A stretch of DNA of 64,000 nt. Source: DAOLCO01 sp964612555 (GTDB lineage Bacteria > Bdellovibrionota_C > UBA2361 > SZUA-149 > DAOLCO01). The DNA lies in contig CAZTBW010000011.1 of the NCBI GenBank assembly GCA_964612555.1, positions 1 through 64,000 on the forward strand, in the 5' to 3' direction. Shown in pieces: positions 27,040-35,733 of the stretch (position 1 is the stretch's first letter; each line of letters opens with the position of its first letter). Below the pieces are notes generated by a model, which ran no database searches, had not been told where the DNA came from, and saw nothing but the letters and a program-made list of their open reading frames with translations. The position numbers were made by a program, and so were the translations under genes.

Positions 27040-27665
27040 AAACCACCTCCAACAAACTCTATTCCACCTGCCGAGTAGGCATCGTAATTGGTTCCAAAAA
27101 AGAGTGAAACGAGTGCTCTTAATATAAACGCCCCAACTGCAACAAAGAGAAGTGAGATCGCGGCTTTGTAGGCTCCAAATGCACCTGCAATGATAGCTCC
27201 AAGCCCCGCTGTTATCATGATCAGTGCTCCAAAAGACCCCTCAATAAACATCAGAAGATTACCCGCAGCGAATCTGTTTAGAGTGTCATCATAGTCGGCT
27301 TCAAGTGGTTCAGGGTCGATAGGATCGATCGCTGCTATCTGCCCCGGGTCAACATTAACAATTTCAGGGTCAATAGTGTTCAATTGTTCTGGTCCGAGCA
27401 CAACCAGTATTGGTTCTGGAGGAAGAACAAACAAAACTGGTTCAGGCATTCCAACACAACACACACCTTCTGGATCATAAGTCTCTAACCGAACCGGATC
27501 GGTCTGCCCCTGTGCAATTGCTAATGTTCCTGCAACAATCAGCAATCCACCAGTGATAAAAAGAACACAGGATGAGTACCTGCTTAAAGTATTTTTCAGC
27601 TGCTCACAATAAAACTGGGTATTCAGTTTTATCAATATAGCCATATCTGAAATGACGTGTCGCAT
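27036..27665 (-). CDS. VirB2/TrbC-like pilin paralogue 2, long N-terminus
   Basis: A 209-residue member with a hydrophobic segment at about 33-50, then a Pro/Asp/Glu-rich insert of about 80 residues (LPPEPILVVLGPEQLNTIDP is typical) and the usual two-helix hairpin (FGALIMITAGLGAIIAGAFG; LLFVAVGAFILRALVSLFFG). It lacks the flanking cysteine pair of its paralogues but has CC in EGVCCVG before the insert. Perhaps a specialised or tip subunit. Translation is coupled to the next gene. Confidence 0.72.
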   Translation of the reverse strand: MRHVISDMAILIKLNTQFYCEQLKNTLSRYSSCVLFITGGLLIVAGTLAIAQGQTDPVRLETYDPEGVCCVGMPEPVLFVLPPEPILVVLGPEQLNTIDPEIVNVDPGQIAAIDPIDPEPLEADYDDTLNRFAAGNLLMFIEGSFGALIMITAGLGAIIAGAFGAYKAAISLLFVAVGAFILRALVSLFFGTNYDAYSAGGIEFVGGGL

Positions 27666-27734
27666 GACTGAATACCCTGGTTTTTAAATTGTCTTTATAT
27701 AAAATAAACACTACACCTTGTTCAATTGTGTCGC

Positions 27735-28097
27735 CTATCCACATACTCCGTTAAAAATGGTTATAAATGCTCTTAGAACAAAAGATCCAATCGCAACAAC
27801 CACCAGTGCCCAAGCCATTTTGAAACCTCCTAGTGCTGCTGCAACAATAGCAGCCACTCCGGCAGTTGCGGCAACCAGTGCACCGAATGCTCCCTCAATC
27901 AATAAAAGCATTTTGTTACATGCCATCCCAAAGCTACCCATACCTGCATGCGCTGAATCAGCACCAGCAGTAAAGAAAAGGACTGTTCCCAAAAGAAATA
28001 GAAGCGCTTTATGCCCTTCCGTAGTTCTTACAGATGCAGCAACACACCCATTAGTAAAAATGTCTTTTACCATGTTCAATTTATTTTTTATTTTCAT
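27735..28097 (-). CDS. VirB2/TrbC-like pilin paralogue 1
   Basis: A 120-residue protein. A long signal (about 25-50, ending SAHA) is typical of TrbC/VirB2 pilins. Then come MACNKMLLLI, two helices (FGALVAATAGVAAIVAAALG; AWALVVVAIGSFVLRAFITI) and GVCG. The flanking cysteines may pair. I chose the ATG at 28097, preceded by AGGAGAAG; an upstream start at 28148 gives 17 unneeded residues. It is the first of six tandem paralogues. Confidence 0.78.
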   Translation of the reverse strand: MKIKNKLNMVKDIFTNGCVAASVRTTEGHKALLFLLGTVLFFTAGADSAHAGMGSFGMACNKMLLLIEGAFGALVAATAGVAAIVAAALGGFKMAWALVVVAIGSFVLRAFITIFNGVCG

Positions 28098-28203
28098 AAC
28101 ACTTCTCCTAATCACAAACACAAAATTAAAACTTTTCTCAGACCCCACTGAGATACGGCTCTACACTACTGTTATGCAGGTCTTTAAAAAAAATGTGGCA
28201 TAC

Positions 28204-28611
28204 TTATTCCCCATCTATATCCAGCTGTATCCTTCCTCCGAACCCACTCTTTTGACCTCTCAGATGTCCCCGATAAAGAACTACTGAATCTGAAGGCGGT
28301 GGCGCTTCACGTATCATTTTGTTCTCGGCTTCAAACTGAGATTTCAGAGGGTGCAGTAAGCGATAACTGCACAGATATTTGAAAGAGCGCTGATACCCAC
28401 GGCAGAATATTCGTTCGTACCAGTTCATTTCCGGATTTGCATAGCGGGATTCACCAGGTCTAAGCACCCGTTCTTCAGGTTCGATACTGACAGAAGGACC
28501 CTTTATCGCATCAACTATGCTCAAAAAAACTATCACTCCAACCACTGCAAGAAGTGCAAGGTGTTGAGCCGGGGCTTCTTCGCTCAGTTTAAATATTGAT
28601 TTTTTTGACAT
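28204..28611 (-). CDS. Single-pass membrane protein of pilin cluster
   Basis: Not recognised. 135 residues: a short cytoplasmic N-terminus, one transmembrane helix (about 17-36), then a periplasmic domain with two cysteines (IFCRGYQ, KYLCSY) and a charged C-terminus. The ATG at 28611 is preferred over a GTG just before it. It lies upstream of the six pilin paralogues on the same strand, so it may be an assembly component. Confidence 0.6.
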   Translation of the reverse strand: MSKKSIFKLSEEAPAQHLALLAVVGVIVFLSIVDAIKGPSVSIEPEERVLRPGESRYANPEMNWYERIFCRGYQRSFKYLCSYRLLHPLKSQFEAENKMIREAPPPSDSVVLYRGHLRGQKSGFGGRIQLDIDGE

Positions 28612-28657
28612 CACGAACCCCCAAAAAAACTCTTATAAAAAATCTTCCAAAAAGAAC

Positions 28658-29278
28658 CTAGAATCTTACCGATTCCTCTTTTCCCTTATTCTGTTGGTTG
28701 CCTTTGGTTTTAACTGTTTCTGCTGCAACCACTTTTTTCCCAAATATTGCCTCACGAATATCTCTGGAGGCTTTCAAGGCGGATTGAATCTTTGGGTCAG
28801 AAGAAGATTCATTCATTGCCCTTTCAATTGAAGAGTCCAGTTGTTTTACTGGTTCCGGTACTTCAGCTTCAGTCTCTTCAGACCCCTGCTCCTCATTTTG
28901 GGAAACCGGATATTCTTCTTTCTCGTTTCGGACTTCTATTTCATATTGCTTCACTTCTTCCCGGGGCTCTACTGCAATTACATTAGAAACACCTTCAAAG
29001 GATGGAACCGCAGAGCTTGAATCGAACATACTTGAGCTTGAAACATCTTTTGCCCTGAAAAAACTGTTTTCACCGGTCTTTTTTCCGAAAAAACCATCCA
29101 CGGATGGATATCCCGGAGCGGTATTTTCCTGCACCGCCTCATAAGATTCCGGCACATAAGCCGCTTCATGAAGCTGAGAAAACACCGCAGAAGGCAGCGA
29201 GCACAAGGCAAATACTAATATATTCAGATAGTTAAACAATTTACCAACACCCTGATATAACTTTACATTACGTCCCAT
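28658..29278 (-). CDS. Secreted acidic protein of pilin cluster
   Basis: Not recognised. 206 residues with an N-terminal hydrophobic signal (about 14-34, ending VFSQ) and a long low-complexity Glu/Ser/Pro-rich remainder with no cysteine after the signal and no obvious fold. It is the first gene of the minus-strand cluster 29278-25316. Probably periplasmic or surface exposed. Confidence 0.55.
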   Translation of the reverse strand: MGRNVKLYQGVGKLFNYLNILVFALCSLPSAVFSQLHEAAYVPESYEAVQENTAPGYPSVDGFFGKKTGENSFFRAKDVSSSSMFDSSSAVPSFEGVSNVIAVEPREEVKQYEIEVRNEKEEYPVSQNEEQGSEETEAEVPEPVKQLDSSIERAMNESSSDPKIQSALKASRDIREAIFGKKVVAAETVKTKGNQQNKGKEESVRF

Positions 29279-29364
29279 AAGGGTTATGACTCTTTGAAGA
29301 TTTATTGTAGCCTGAATCTATAGTGCGCTAATACAAGATTAAGTAAGATTGGAGGATCCTTCCT

Positions 29365-30027
29365 ATGTCTATTTCCGTCCCCGTAGAAAAATTGAAATCT
29401 ATCCAGGTCGTTGATTATTTAAAGAACGCATTTGAAGTCTATAAAAACAATTTTACGACCATCATCGGGGGATTTCTTATTGCTGTTGCACTTACGATAT
29501 GCACCATTGGAATTCTTGGGGGAGCAATGATGGCAGGATTTATCAAGCTTTGCTCAAAAATTGCTAAGCCAATAGCAGGCGAAGAAGCTCCTAAAGCAAC
29601 GGATGTGTTTGATGGTTTTCAAGTATTTCTGCCAGCGCTACTTCTCTTTATCGGATTTATTGTAGTAAGTTTTATTATCACAGCAGTATTTAGCATGCTA
29701 GGTACTCTCGGTAGTTTCATTGATCTTCTCCTCACGTGTGCTCTTTGTGGAGCAGTTTTCACTATTGCGCTTCCTCTGATCGCATTTGAGAAAACCACTT
29801 CTGTCATAGAAGCCGTCAATGCAACTATTGAAGCTATAAAGGCTGCACCTACTCAAATCCTGCTTCTGTCTATCGCTGCAACCATTATTGGATATCTTGG
29901 TATTATCGCGTTTGGTATCGGAATTCTCATAACAGTGCCTTACACCTACTGCGTCTATGCACTCGTCTACAACGACCTTTTCCGCTCCGGGGCAGGGGAC
30001 GAAGTGACGCTCATGCAGGCAAACTAA
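29365..30027 (+). CDS. Multi-pass membrane protein
   Basis: A 220-residue integral membrane protein with four to five hydrophobic segments (about 32-60, 86-110, 115-140, 160-185, 190-212). The opening KLKSIQVVDYLKNAFEVYKN and the layout resemble DUF975/YciC-type proteins of unknown function. It stands alone, convergent with selD. GGAGGA precedes the ATG. Confidence 0.65.
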   Translation: MSISVPVEKLKSIQVVDYLKNAFEVYKNNFTTIIGGFLIAVALTICTIGILGGAMMAGFIKLCSKIAKPIAGEEAPKATDVFDGFQVFLPALLLFIGFIVVSFIITAVFSMLGTLGSFIDLLLTCALCGAVFTIALPLIAFEKTTSVIEAVNATIEAIKAAPTQILLLSIAATIIGYLGIIAFGIGILITVPYTYCVYALVYNDLFRSGAGDEVTLMQAN

Positions 30028-30041
30028 TAGTAGTTAAAAAG

Positions 30042-30099
30042 CGGGTTATTGATTTACCTTGAGGGAATGTTCCCAAACACTGTCTTAATCAATAACCCG
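30042..30099. terminator. Convergent hairpin over the selD stop
   Basis: CGGGTTATTGATT (30042-30054) and AATCAATAACCCG (30087-30099) are perfect 13-bp arms, with GGGAATGTTCCC between them. The right arm includes the last codons of selD. It probably ends transcription from both sides. Confidence 0.6.
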
Positions 30100-31122
30100 A
30101 ATCAAAACATCCTGTGGTGCTTCGAGTGTACCAACAGGATGATTTGGCAGTCCATGTTCAGCAAGGAGCGTTTCGAATTCGTCCTGATATCCGGGGTCGA
30201 TTGCTATGAGTAGACCTCCACTTGTCTGGGGGTCGCAAAGGATAGCTTTTTGGCATTCAGTAAGAGGTGCGATTCTATCTTTTATGCTGTCAAAGTTTCT
30301 GTGAGTTCCTCCGGGGATACTCTTTTTGGAGATATAAAAATCAAGCGCCTCTGAATCAAGAAGTGGAACGCCGGAAAAATTAATAACTGCACTTAGACCA
30401 CTTCCCTTACAAATCTCTGAAAGGTGCCCCATAAGACCAAAGCCGGTAACGTCAGTCATGGCATGTACATAGGACTCCCCTCCAAACCTTGCACCGATAG
30501 AATTAAGACGAATCATACTCTTTTCTGCCATCCCTTCATGCTCAGCCAGAAGTAAACCCTTTTTTTGAGCAGTGCTTAGAATACCAACTCCAATAGGTTT
30601 TGTAAGATACAAAAGATCACCTGCAATTCCGGTACTGTTTCTTTTAATAGAGTCAATAGAAACCCTTCCGGTCACAGCAAGCCCAAAAATCGGCTCCGGT
30701 GCATCAATGCTGTGTCCTCCTCCAAGCGGTATGCCCGCATCCTTACAGGCTTCTCTTGCTCCCACTATTATTCTTCCGGCAACTTCAGGAGGAATTTTAT
30801 CAACAGGAAATCCCAAAATAGCAATCGAAAGAAGAGGAGTACCCCCCATGGCGTACACGTCACTGATGGCGTTCACTGCGGCAATTCTTCCGAAATTAAA
30901 AGCATCGTCAACAATCGGCATGAAAAAATCAGTGGTGCCGATAATCGCAGTACCATCACCCAGATCAAAAACGGCAGCATCATCAAAATCGGAATTGCCA
31001 ACAAGAAGGCTGGCAAAAGCGCTATTGTCTTTACTATTTGACAAGATTTCACCCAAGACCTTTTGTGAAATCTTGCATCCGCAGCCGGCACCATGAGAAA
31101 ATTGGGTAAGTTTGATATCCAT
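30085..31122 (-). CDS. selD: Selenide, water dikinase
   Basis: Makes selenophosphate from selenide and ATP, the selenium donor for Sec-tRNA. 345 residues with the N-terminal catalytic motif GAGCGCKI (Cys at the position that is Sec in some homologues), the AIR-synthase fold motifs DAAVFDLGDGTAIIGTTDFF (in part), GGHSIDAPEP and TDVTGFGLMGHL, and the C-terminal DPQTSGGLL. It lies 53 bp downstream of three same-strand genes whose first encodes the predicted two-Sec protein, so it is probably cotranscribed with it. Confidence 0.97.
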   Translation of the reverse strand: MDIKLTQFSHGAGCGCKISQKVLGEILSNSKDNSAFASLLVGNSDFDDAAVFDLGDGTAIIGTTDFFMPIVDDAFNFGRIAAVNAISDVYAMGGTPLLSIAILGFPVDKIPPEVAGRIIVGAREACKDAGIPLGGGHSIDAPEPIFGLAVTGRVSIDSIKRNSTGIAGDLLYLTKPIGVGILSTAQKKGLLLAEHEGMAEKSMIRLNSIGARFGGESYVHAMTDVTGFGLMGHLSEICKGSGLSAVINFSGVPLLDSEALDFYISKKSIPGGTHRNFDSIKDRIAPLTECQKAILCDPQTSGGLLIAIDPGYQDEFETLLAEHGLPNHPVGTLEAPQDVLIRVID

Positions 31123-31175
31123 GTAAAAATCTTCCTTGATAGAGTTAGGAGAAAAACCAGAACTATTTACGAAAG

Positions 31176-31808
31176 CTATTTAGCGCTCTCAGTGGTTGGC
31201 GCCTCTTTTTCCCACGCTTTTTCGCCGTATCTGATTTCCTGATACCGCTTGCTGCCAATATACACGAACCTGAAACGTGCGGGCAAGCAGTCTGGTGCAA
31301 GTACTCGTGCCAAATCCTGCATTTGGGCATCTACTGTCAAACTGCCGGCAGATACATCGTATAATGGATCCCAGGGGACTGCCACACCATCATACTTTCC
31401 GGCTTTCCTGTTTTCTGAAGAATACCTCGGGTCATATATCACCAGATTAAGAGCTTCTGACCCCGGTGTATCGTGATATACCTCATCGAGCTCCACAGAA
31501 CTTTTGCTGCAACGCTCAATTGCGTTATATCCCAAAGCTTCTTTATCAATTTTCTGTTCTTCAGTTGTTCCCAAAGGAACAAAAAACACTCCCATAACCA
31601 TTTCCTGTAATCCTGATTCGGGGTTTTTGTTTTTAAGGGGAGTTTCAGAAGAAACAGGAAAAGTAACAGAACTTCTTTTCTTGTTATGTTGTGCAACCGG
31701 AGCAGAATTTTCAAACAGATAATCAATAGCAAACACAAAAGGTATGTTTACCAAAAAACAAACACCAGCCAATACGACAAAAAGTAACTTCGTGTGTGTC
31801 ACTTTCAT
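31176..31808 (-). CDS. Secreted protein of the Sec operon
   Basis: Not recognised. 210 residues with a signal or anchor segment (about 8-28, ending VFA). The soluble part contains VVMGVFFVPLGT-like and NLVIYDPRYSSEN stretches and two cysteines (ERCSKSS; PDCLPAR). Its start overlaps the stop of the preceding gene by 4 bp, so translation is coupled. It lies between a TrbC-like protein and selD, so it probably acts in the periplasm with the Sec protein. Confidence 0.6.
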   Translation of the reverse strand: MKVTHTKLLFVVLAGVCFLVNIPFVFAIDYLFENSAPVAQHNKKRSSVTFPVSSETPLKNKNPESGLQEMVMGVFFVPLGTTEEQKIDKEALGYNAIERCSKSSVELDEVYHDTPGSEALNLVIYDPRYSSENRKAGKYDGVAVPWDPLYDVSAGSLTVDAQMQDLARVLAPDCLPARFRFVYIGSKRYQEIRYGEKAWEKEAPTTESAK

Positions 31809-32323
31809 TGTGGCAGAAAGCTCCCATCATTTGAGAAAAAGCGATTTATTTCAGTGTACCCTTCGTATATATAATCTTTCCCCTCATAACGAACGACCCA
31901 TGTTGGGGAGTATGATATTTTCAATCTTTTTAGAATAGTTTCAGGAGATTTAAGTCCCGTACTATACAAACCCAATTCCTGAAAATATGCACGGTATGGG
32001 TTTTCTGGAAGTTTTATTTGTAATTTCTCAAGCATCTCGGTTGACTCACTCTCCATTTCGGGAAGATGACTTAAGCGTTCTATCCCCTGCCCCTTATGAA
32101 AGACCAATACATTTCTTACTGGAACTTTTCTTGACAATCGAACTGCATGTGAAAGGACTTCTGACATATGACGCTGATCAGTTCCGGATATAATCACACT
32201 GACCACCGGCGAAACATAAAAGGGAGATTTTTTGTCTTTAGCAAAGAAATCCTGATCAACTGCCGATACAGTACCTGAAAAAAACAGCACCGTAAAAAAA
32301 ATAACAATGAATTCTTTCTTCAT
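31805..32323 (-). CDS. Periplasmic TrbC (F-type)-like protein
   Basis: A 172-residue protein with a signal peptide (1-20, ending VSA). The order of elements (VSVIISGTD, a helix, VRNVLVFHKGQGIE, then LKISYSPTWVVRYEGKDYI) resembles the thioredoxin-like domain of F-type TrbC pilus-assembly proteins. No cysteine remains, so it would be structural rather than redox active. It starts 12 bp after the Sec-protein stop. The TrbC assignment is tentative. Confidence 0.5.
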   Translation of the reverse strand: MKKEFIVIFFTVLFFSGTVSAVDQDFFAKDKKSPFYVSPVVSVIISGTDQRHMSEVLSHAVRLSRKVPVRNVLVFHKGQGIERLSHLPEMESESTEMLEKLQIKLPENPYRAYFQELGLYSTGLKSPETILKRLKISYSPTWVVRYEGKDYIYEGYTEINRFFSNDGSFLPQ

Positions 32324-32335
32324 ACGTATAGCTCT

Positions 32336-35300
32336 TTAAAATTGATATCCTGAATCAGGAAGCTCATCCGGTGGTCGTGATGGAGTGGGCGTAGGAGTTG
32401 AGGTTGAGCCACCAGAACCTCCAAAGATTCCACCCAAACCACCTAAACCTCCTCCACCAATACCCGGTAATATTCCTCCTGTGCCACCACTACCTCCACC
32501 GGCTCCACCACCGCCACCTGCACCCCCACTACAATTACCTCCGGAGCAAGTGCCTCCTCCAGAGCCCCCGCCTGCACCACCTCCGCAGTTCCCGCCCGAA
32601 CATGAACCACCGGCTCCTCCTGCCTGATTACCATATATCTGCTCAATAGGGATACAATTCATAAAATCCTGACCTCCTCCACCCTGAGCCCCTCCTTGAG
32701 ATCCCTGACCTCCTTGACCTGAGCCACCTGTCGAACCACCTGTATTTGTTGAGCCCCCTCCACCGGAAGGGTCATAAAAACAACTACCACCTGTTCAATC
32801 CTTCTGCCTGTTTCTCAGTGACTCCCGATCATTTTCAGTACTGGAAATACCTCCACATTCATAATATTCCCGCCCTGAGGCTCCGTCTGTTCTTTTGACA
32901 CAGGAAGTCTTTGCCGCATTAGTAAACTTAGACTTTGTATTTATACTGTCAGCTATCTCCTGCCTGCAACTTTCAGGTGAGGTACAGCTAAGAGTCTTAC
33001 CCAATGAAAGAGAAGTTTGTGATCCTTTTTGATCAACAAGTTTTGCTATCCTGTAGTTTTGTAATGTTTCCGCACCGCGGAAACAGCCGCCAGGTCCTCA
33101 GGTACCTCCTCCCCCAAAACCTCCTCCGTCAACACCTCCTCCCCAGAAGCCTCCGTCGCCTCCGCCTGTACTCGGCACTCCTCCACCTGAACTTCCTCCA
33201 CCTGGAGTTGCTCCACCCCCACCTGCTTCACCACCAGCATTAGTACCATTACCTCCATTGTTACCACCAGGTTGACCTCCCTGACCATTATTCCCCTGCT
33301 GCCCCTGATTCTCTTTATCTTGAGGCAAAATACATAAAAATAAAGAAGGATCGATTGGCGGCTCAGGTGGTACCTCTGGTGGTGGTCCACTCCTCTGAGG
33401 CATAATCGGCATGGTACTTCCTGCTATTCTTGAATCACCTCCAACAGCATTCAAATTTAATCCGGCAAATGCATGACGATTTGATGATGGAGCACCGGTC
33501 TGATCAGCAAGTCCTCTTATACCTGGGATTGCTTTTTGAAATGCAGGTGGCATTTCTCTTCCGGTGAATCCTAAAGTCCCTGCAAACCTGCCTTCATCAT
33601 TATCACCATCATTAAGGTTCAGACAGCCCCCTGACCATCCAAAGTCTTCACATGAACACACAATCCTTCTATTCCAGATTGCCCATCTTGTTTCTCCAAA
33701 ATGATCTGATGAAGATAAAGCAAGACCAAGAGGCCATTCAGATTTATTAGTCACACCTTCACCAGACCAATTGGGAATATCTTCAGGTCGGAAGCAGTGA
33801 GACCCTCTTTGCATAAGACCCGTTCGCACTACTCTGCTTGATTCTCCTCCTTTTGCATCAGCATTAACAATGGGTTGGGTTGGGTATATTCTCTGTAACT
33901 TATCAAGCCAGACTACTTTACTTTTATTATCACCGGGGCTTACCTCAAAATTAACATAACGATTTACAACCGAATTTCTCCTGTTTGAATACAAGGTAAA
34001 TTTTGAAAGCCTTTTACCTCCACTGTTCATCTGTCTGATTTGATTCAGTGAATCATTGGAAAAATATATAGCTGCCATCACCACCCGTGCAGCATCAGCC
34101 TGTAGTCGCGGAGTATTTTTTGGATACACCATAGAACCACTGAGGGCATACCCACCAGGAAGACAGTAATCCAGATAGTCTTTATCATCTAGGGATTGGA
34201 ACCCTACTTTAGCTAAATCTCCATACACTTCCGGATTAGTACCCATCCTCCACGAAGCACATAAGTTCTCCCTGAACTGAGTCGGGGAAGGATTGTGTTT
34301 GTATAGTTCCAGATTTGTTATCTGACTGCTTGTATATTTATATCTTCTTGGGTCTAATCTTTTTCTCACTTCAGGGTAACGAGCAAGGATGGCATACACT
34401 CCCTGGTCATATCTGTTCGCTATAATCTTTTTCTGTCCCGTTGGAAGATCCAGCGCATTAAAAAGACAGGTATCATTAAAGCGATATCCTAAAAGAAATC
34501 GTCTCCTGTTATTTGCAGCTCTCCAAAAGGCATTTGGGCGCATGGCACTTGGATATCGAAGTTCCTGATCTTGTCTCAGAAAAAATTCACGAGGGGCTCT
34601 ATGCCAATCCGGGTTTTTAAATTTTTCGGTTGGTATGCCCATCTCCATGAGAAGCTGGTACTGCTTCACTGCCTGTCCTCTTTCCGAATCTGTTTCTTCT
34701 GAAATTGATGTTCGGATTCTATATAACTCTTTTTGTCCTCTATCTTCATTTACAATATCCGGGTCTATCATTTGAGCACCGGCTTTATTCACGCTTACCT
34801 GATATTCCGGCCAATAATATGAAACCACCTGCCAATTTCTGTTAGCTACAAATAAAAGCTGAGGACAATTCAAGGCACATGCAGCAGCATATGCTGCATT
34901 TAGTGGATCATGGATAGTAACATTTCCATTTTTCTTTTCTGCAATAAGTCGAGGCTCCATACATTGAGGAAAGGTAAGATCATTCAGGATAGTCCTGCTA
35001 TCTGCCGTGTACTCAATCCAGGATCGTGCCGGGTCAAGTTTTCCATCGAGACGATCAAGAGGGTGCCGCTGCGGACTTTGGTGACCAAAGCGTCTATCAC
35101 GCTCTCCAACTTGCTTTGGCATTTCTCCAATTCTGTTTCCATGCTGCTCAACAAATTCATTAATCTTGTCATACGCACGGTCTATATTATCAGCGACAAT
35201 TCCCTCTGCTGTACCAGTCGTATCGTTCGGTTTCCCTGTATGCTGGTAGTCCTTGTACTGCGTATTTTGAGCACACGCCTGCTCTAAATTAATCGCATTC

Positions 35301-35377
35301 GAAAAAACAGAAATGAGACAGCCAAGGCAGATGACAGTAATTAAGGAAAAAAATTTATTCAGACCACCTGTAATCAT
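32336..35377 (-). CDS. Predicted secreted protein with two selenocysteines
   Basis: A single open frame of about 1013 residues when two in-frame UGA codons (33100-33098 and 32797-32795) are read as Sec. The ATG is at 35377 (GTG at 35383 possible). Residues 1-36 form a signal peptide ending QACAQ. Residues 40-690 are an unrecognised folded domain with scattered cysteines (for example CALNCPQ and VCSCEDF). Residues 690-1013 are Gly-rich. Redox-like motifs: Sec760-GPGG-Cys765, Sec861-TGGS-Cys866, Cys926-SGGN-Cys931, Cys944-SGGN-Cys949. No UAA or UAG occurs before 32336. SECIS-like hairpins follow both UGA codons. The gene leads an operon with selD and is divergent from selC-selA-selB. Function is unknown; an extracellular redox or metal-binding role is inferred. 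The alternative is three separate pieces ending at true stops, which would leave shared frame and motifs unexplained. Confidence 0.82.
32755..32797 (-). promoter_or_regulatory. SECIS-like hairpin 2
   Basis: After the UGA at 32797-32795 and 30 nt, CCCTTCC pairs with GGAGGGG (7 bp, one G-U) around the loop GGT (32755-32771). This is the same loop as in the first element, at an allowed distance. Because the coding sequence is Gly-rich, GGT alone is weak evidence; the stem with matching loop is stronger. Confidence 0.62.
33065..33100 (-). promoter_or_regulatory. SECIS-like hairpin 1
   Basis: After the UGA at 33100-33098 and 21 nt, a perfect 9-bp stem TGTTTCCGC/GCGGAAACA (33065-33085) encloses the loop GGT. 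Bacterial SECIS elements sit just downstream of UGA and show G and U to SelB in a small apical loop. The bulged U of the E. coli fdhF element is not evident. Confidence 0.7.
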
Positions 35378-35383
35378 GGACAC

Positions 35384-35598
35384 GCAAAGCTAAAGAAAAC
35401 TTCTAACCTATCAATGTTATTCATGGTTTAGATATAATCGTGTGCTTGACACTTATCCTTGATTGGAATGCAAAAGCACATACCCTATTAAAACTCTCGT
35501 TAATAAATCATGGGCATATTTAAACTTTAGCATCTTTCTCGCATCCTGACCCTTGGTTATTCATCCAAAGTATTATATTTATTAAATATTCGAAACGG
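35384..35598. promoter_or_regulatory. Divergent control region of the Sec island
   Basis: This 215-bp AT-rich region separates the Sec-protein/selD operon from selC-selA-selB and must hold both promoters. A TTGACA-like hexamer occurs at about 35454. I see no clear operator. Confidence 0.4.
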
Positions 35599-35693
35599 GG
35601 AAGTGTCTGATGTCCGGTGATGTCTGCGGTCTTCAAAACCGTTATGGGGCTTAATAAGTCCCAGGTGGGTTCGACTCCCATACACTTCCGCCA
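35599..35693 (+). tRNA. selC: tRNA-Sec (anticodon UCA)
   Basis: A 95-nt tRNA with encoded CCA. The acceptor GGAAGTGT pairs with ACACTTCC over 8 bp, the bacterial tRNA-Sec length. The anticodon loop CTTCAAA gives UCA. The long variable arm is GGGGCTT-AAT-AAGTCCC, and the T arm contains GGTTCGACTCC. It is followed 40 bp later by selA, so tRNA and mRNA are probably one transcript. Confidence 0.97.
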
Positions 35694-35733
35694 TTTTTCA
35701 ACCCTGGACGAGGAGCGCTATCAAGAACCCTAT

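Noticed and set aside
27718..28287. A plus-strand frame of 189 codons
   Set aside because: It is the complement of the pilin paralogue 1 gene; no ribosome site or protein features.
30085..31122. Sec in SelD itself
   Set aside because: The catalytic position is encoded by Cys (GAGCGCK), with no in-frame UGA.
31805..31808. Further Sec codons at the UGA ends of neighbouring genes (31805, 27036)
   Set aside because: These are ATGA stop-start overlaps, and further stops follow at once in frame.
32385..32649. Proline-rich plus-strand proteins
   Set aside because: Proline and histidine runs are the antisense of the Gly-rich tail.
32336..32662. A separate Gly-rich 108-residue gene
   Set aside because: The same frame continues upstream for 44 codons to the UGA at 32795 with the same composition; treated as the Sec-protein tail.
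32795..33004. A separate 69-residue gene starting TTG
   Set aside because: The frame is open upstream to the UGA at 33098 and continues past the UGA at 32795; better read as the middle of the two-Sec protein.
32336..35377. Genome-wide UGA reassignment instead of Sec
   Set aside because: The kinase ending at 9874 and flgJ ending at 20601 use UGA as a normal stop, and the full Sec machinery is next door.
35617..35733. SelA starting at 35617
   Set aside because: This would place the start inside tRNA-Sec; the SelA family N-terminus fits the ATG at 35734.
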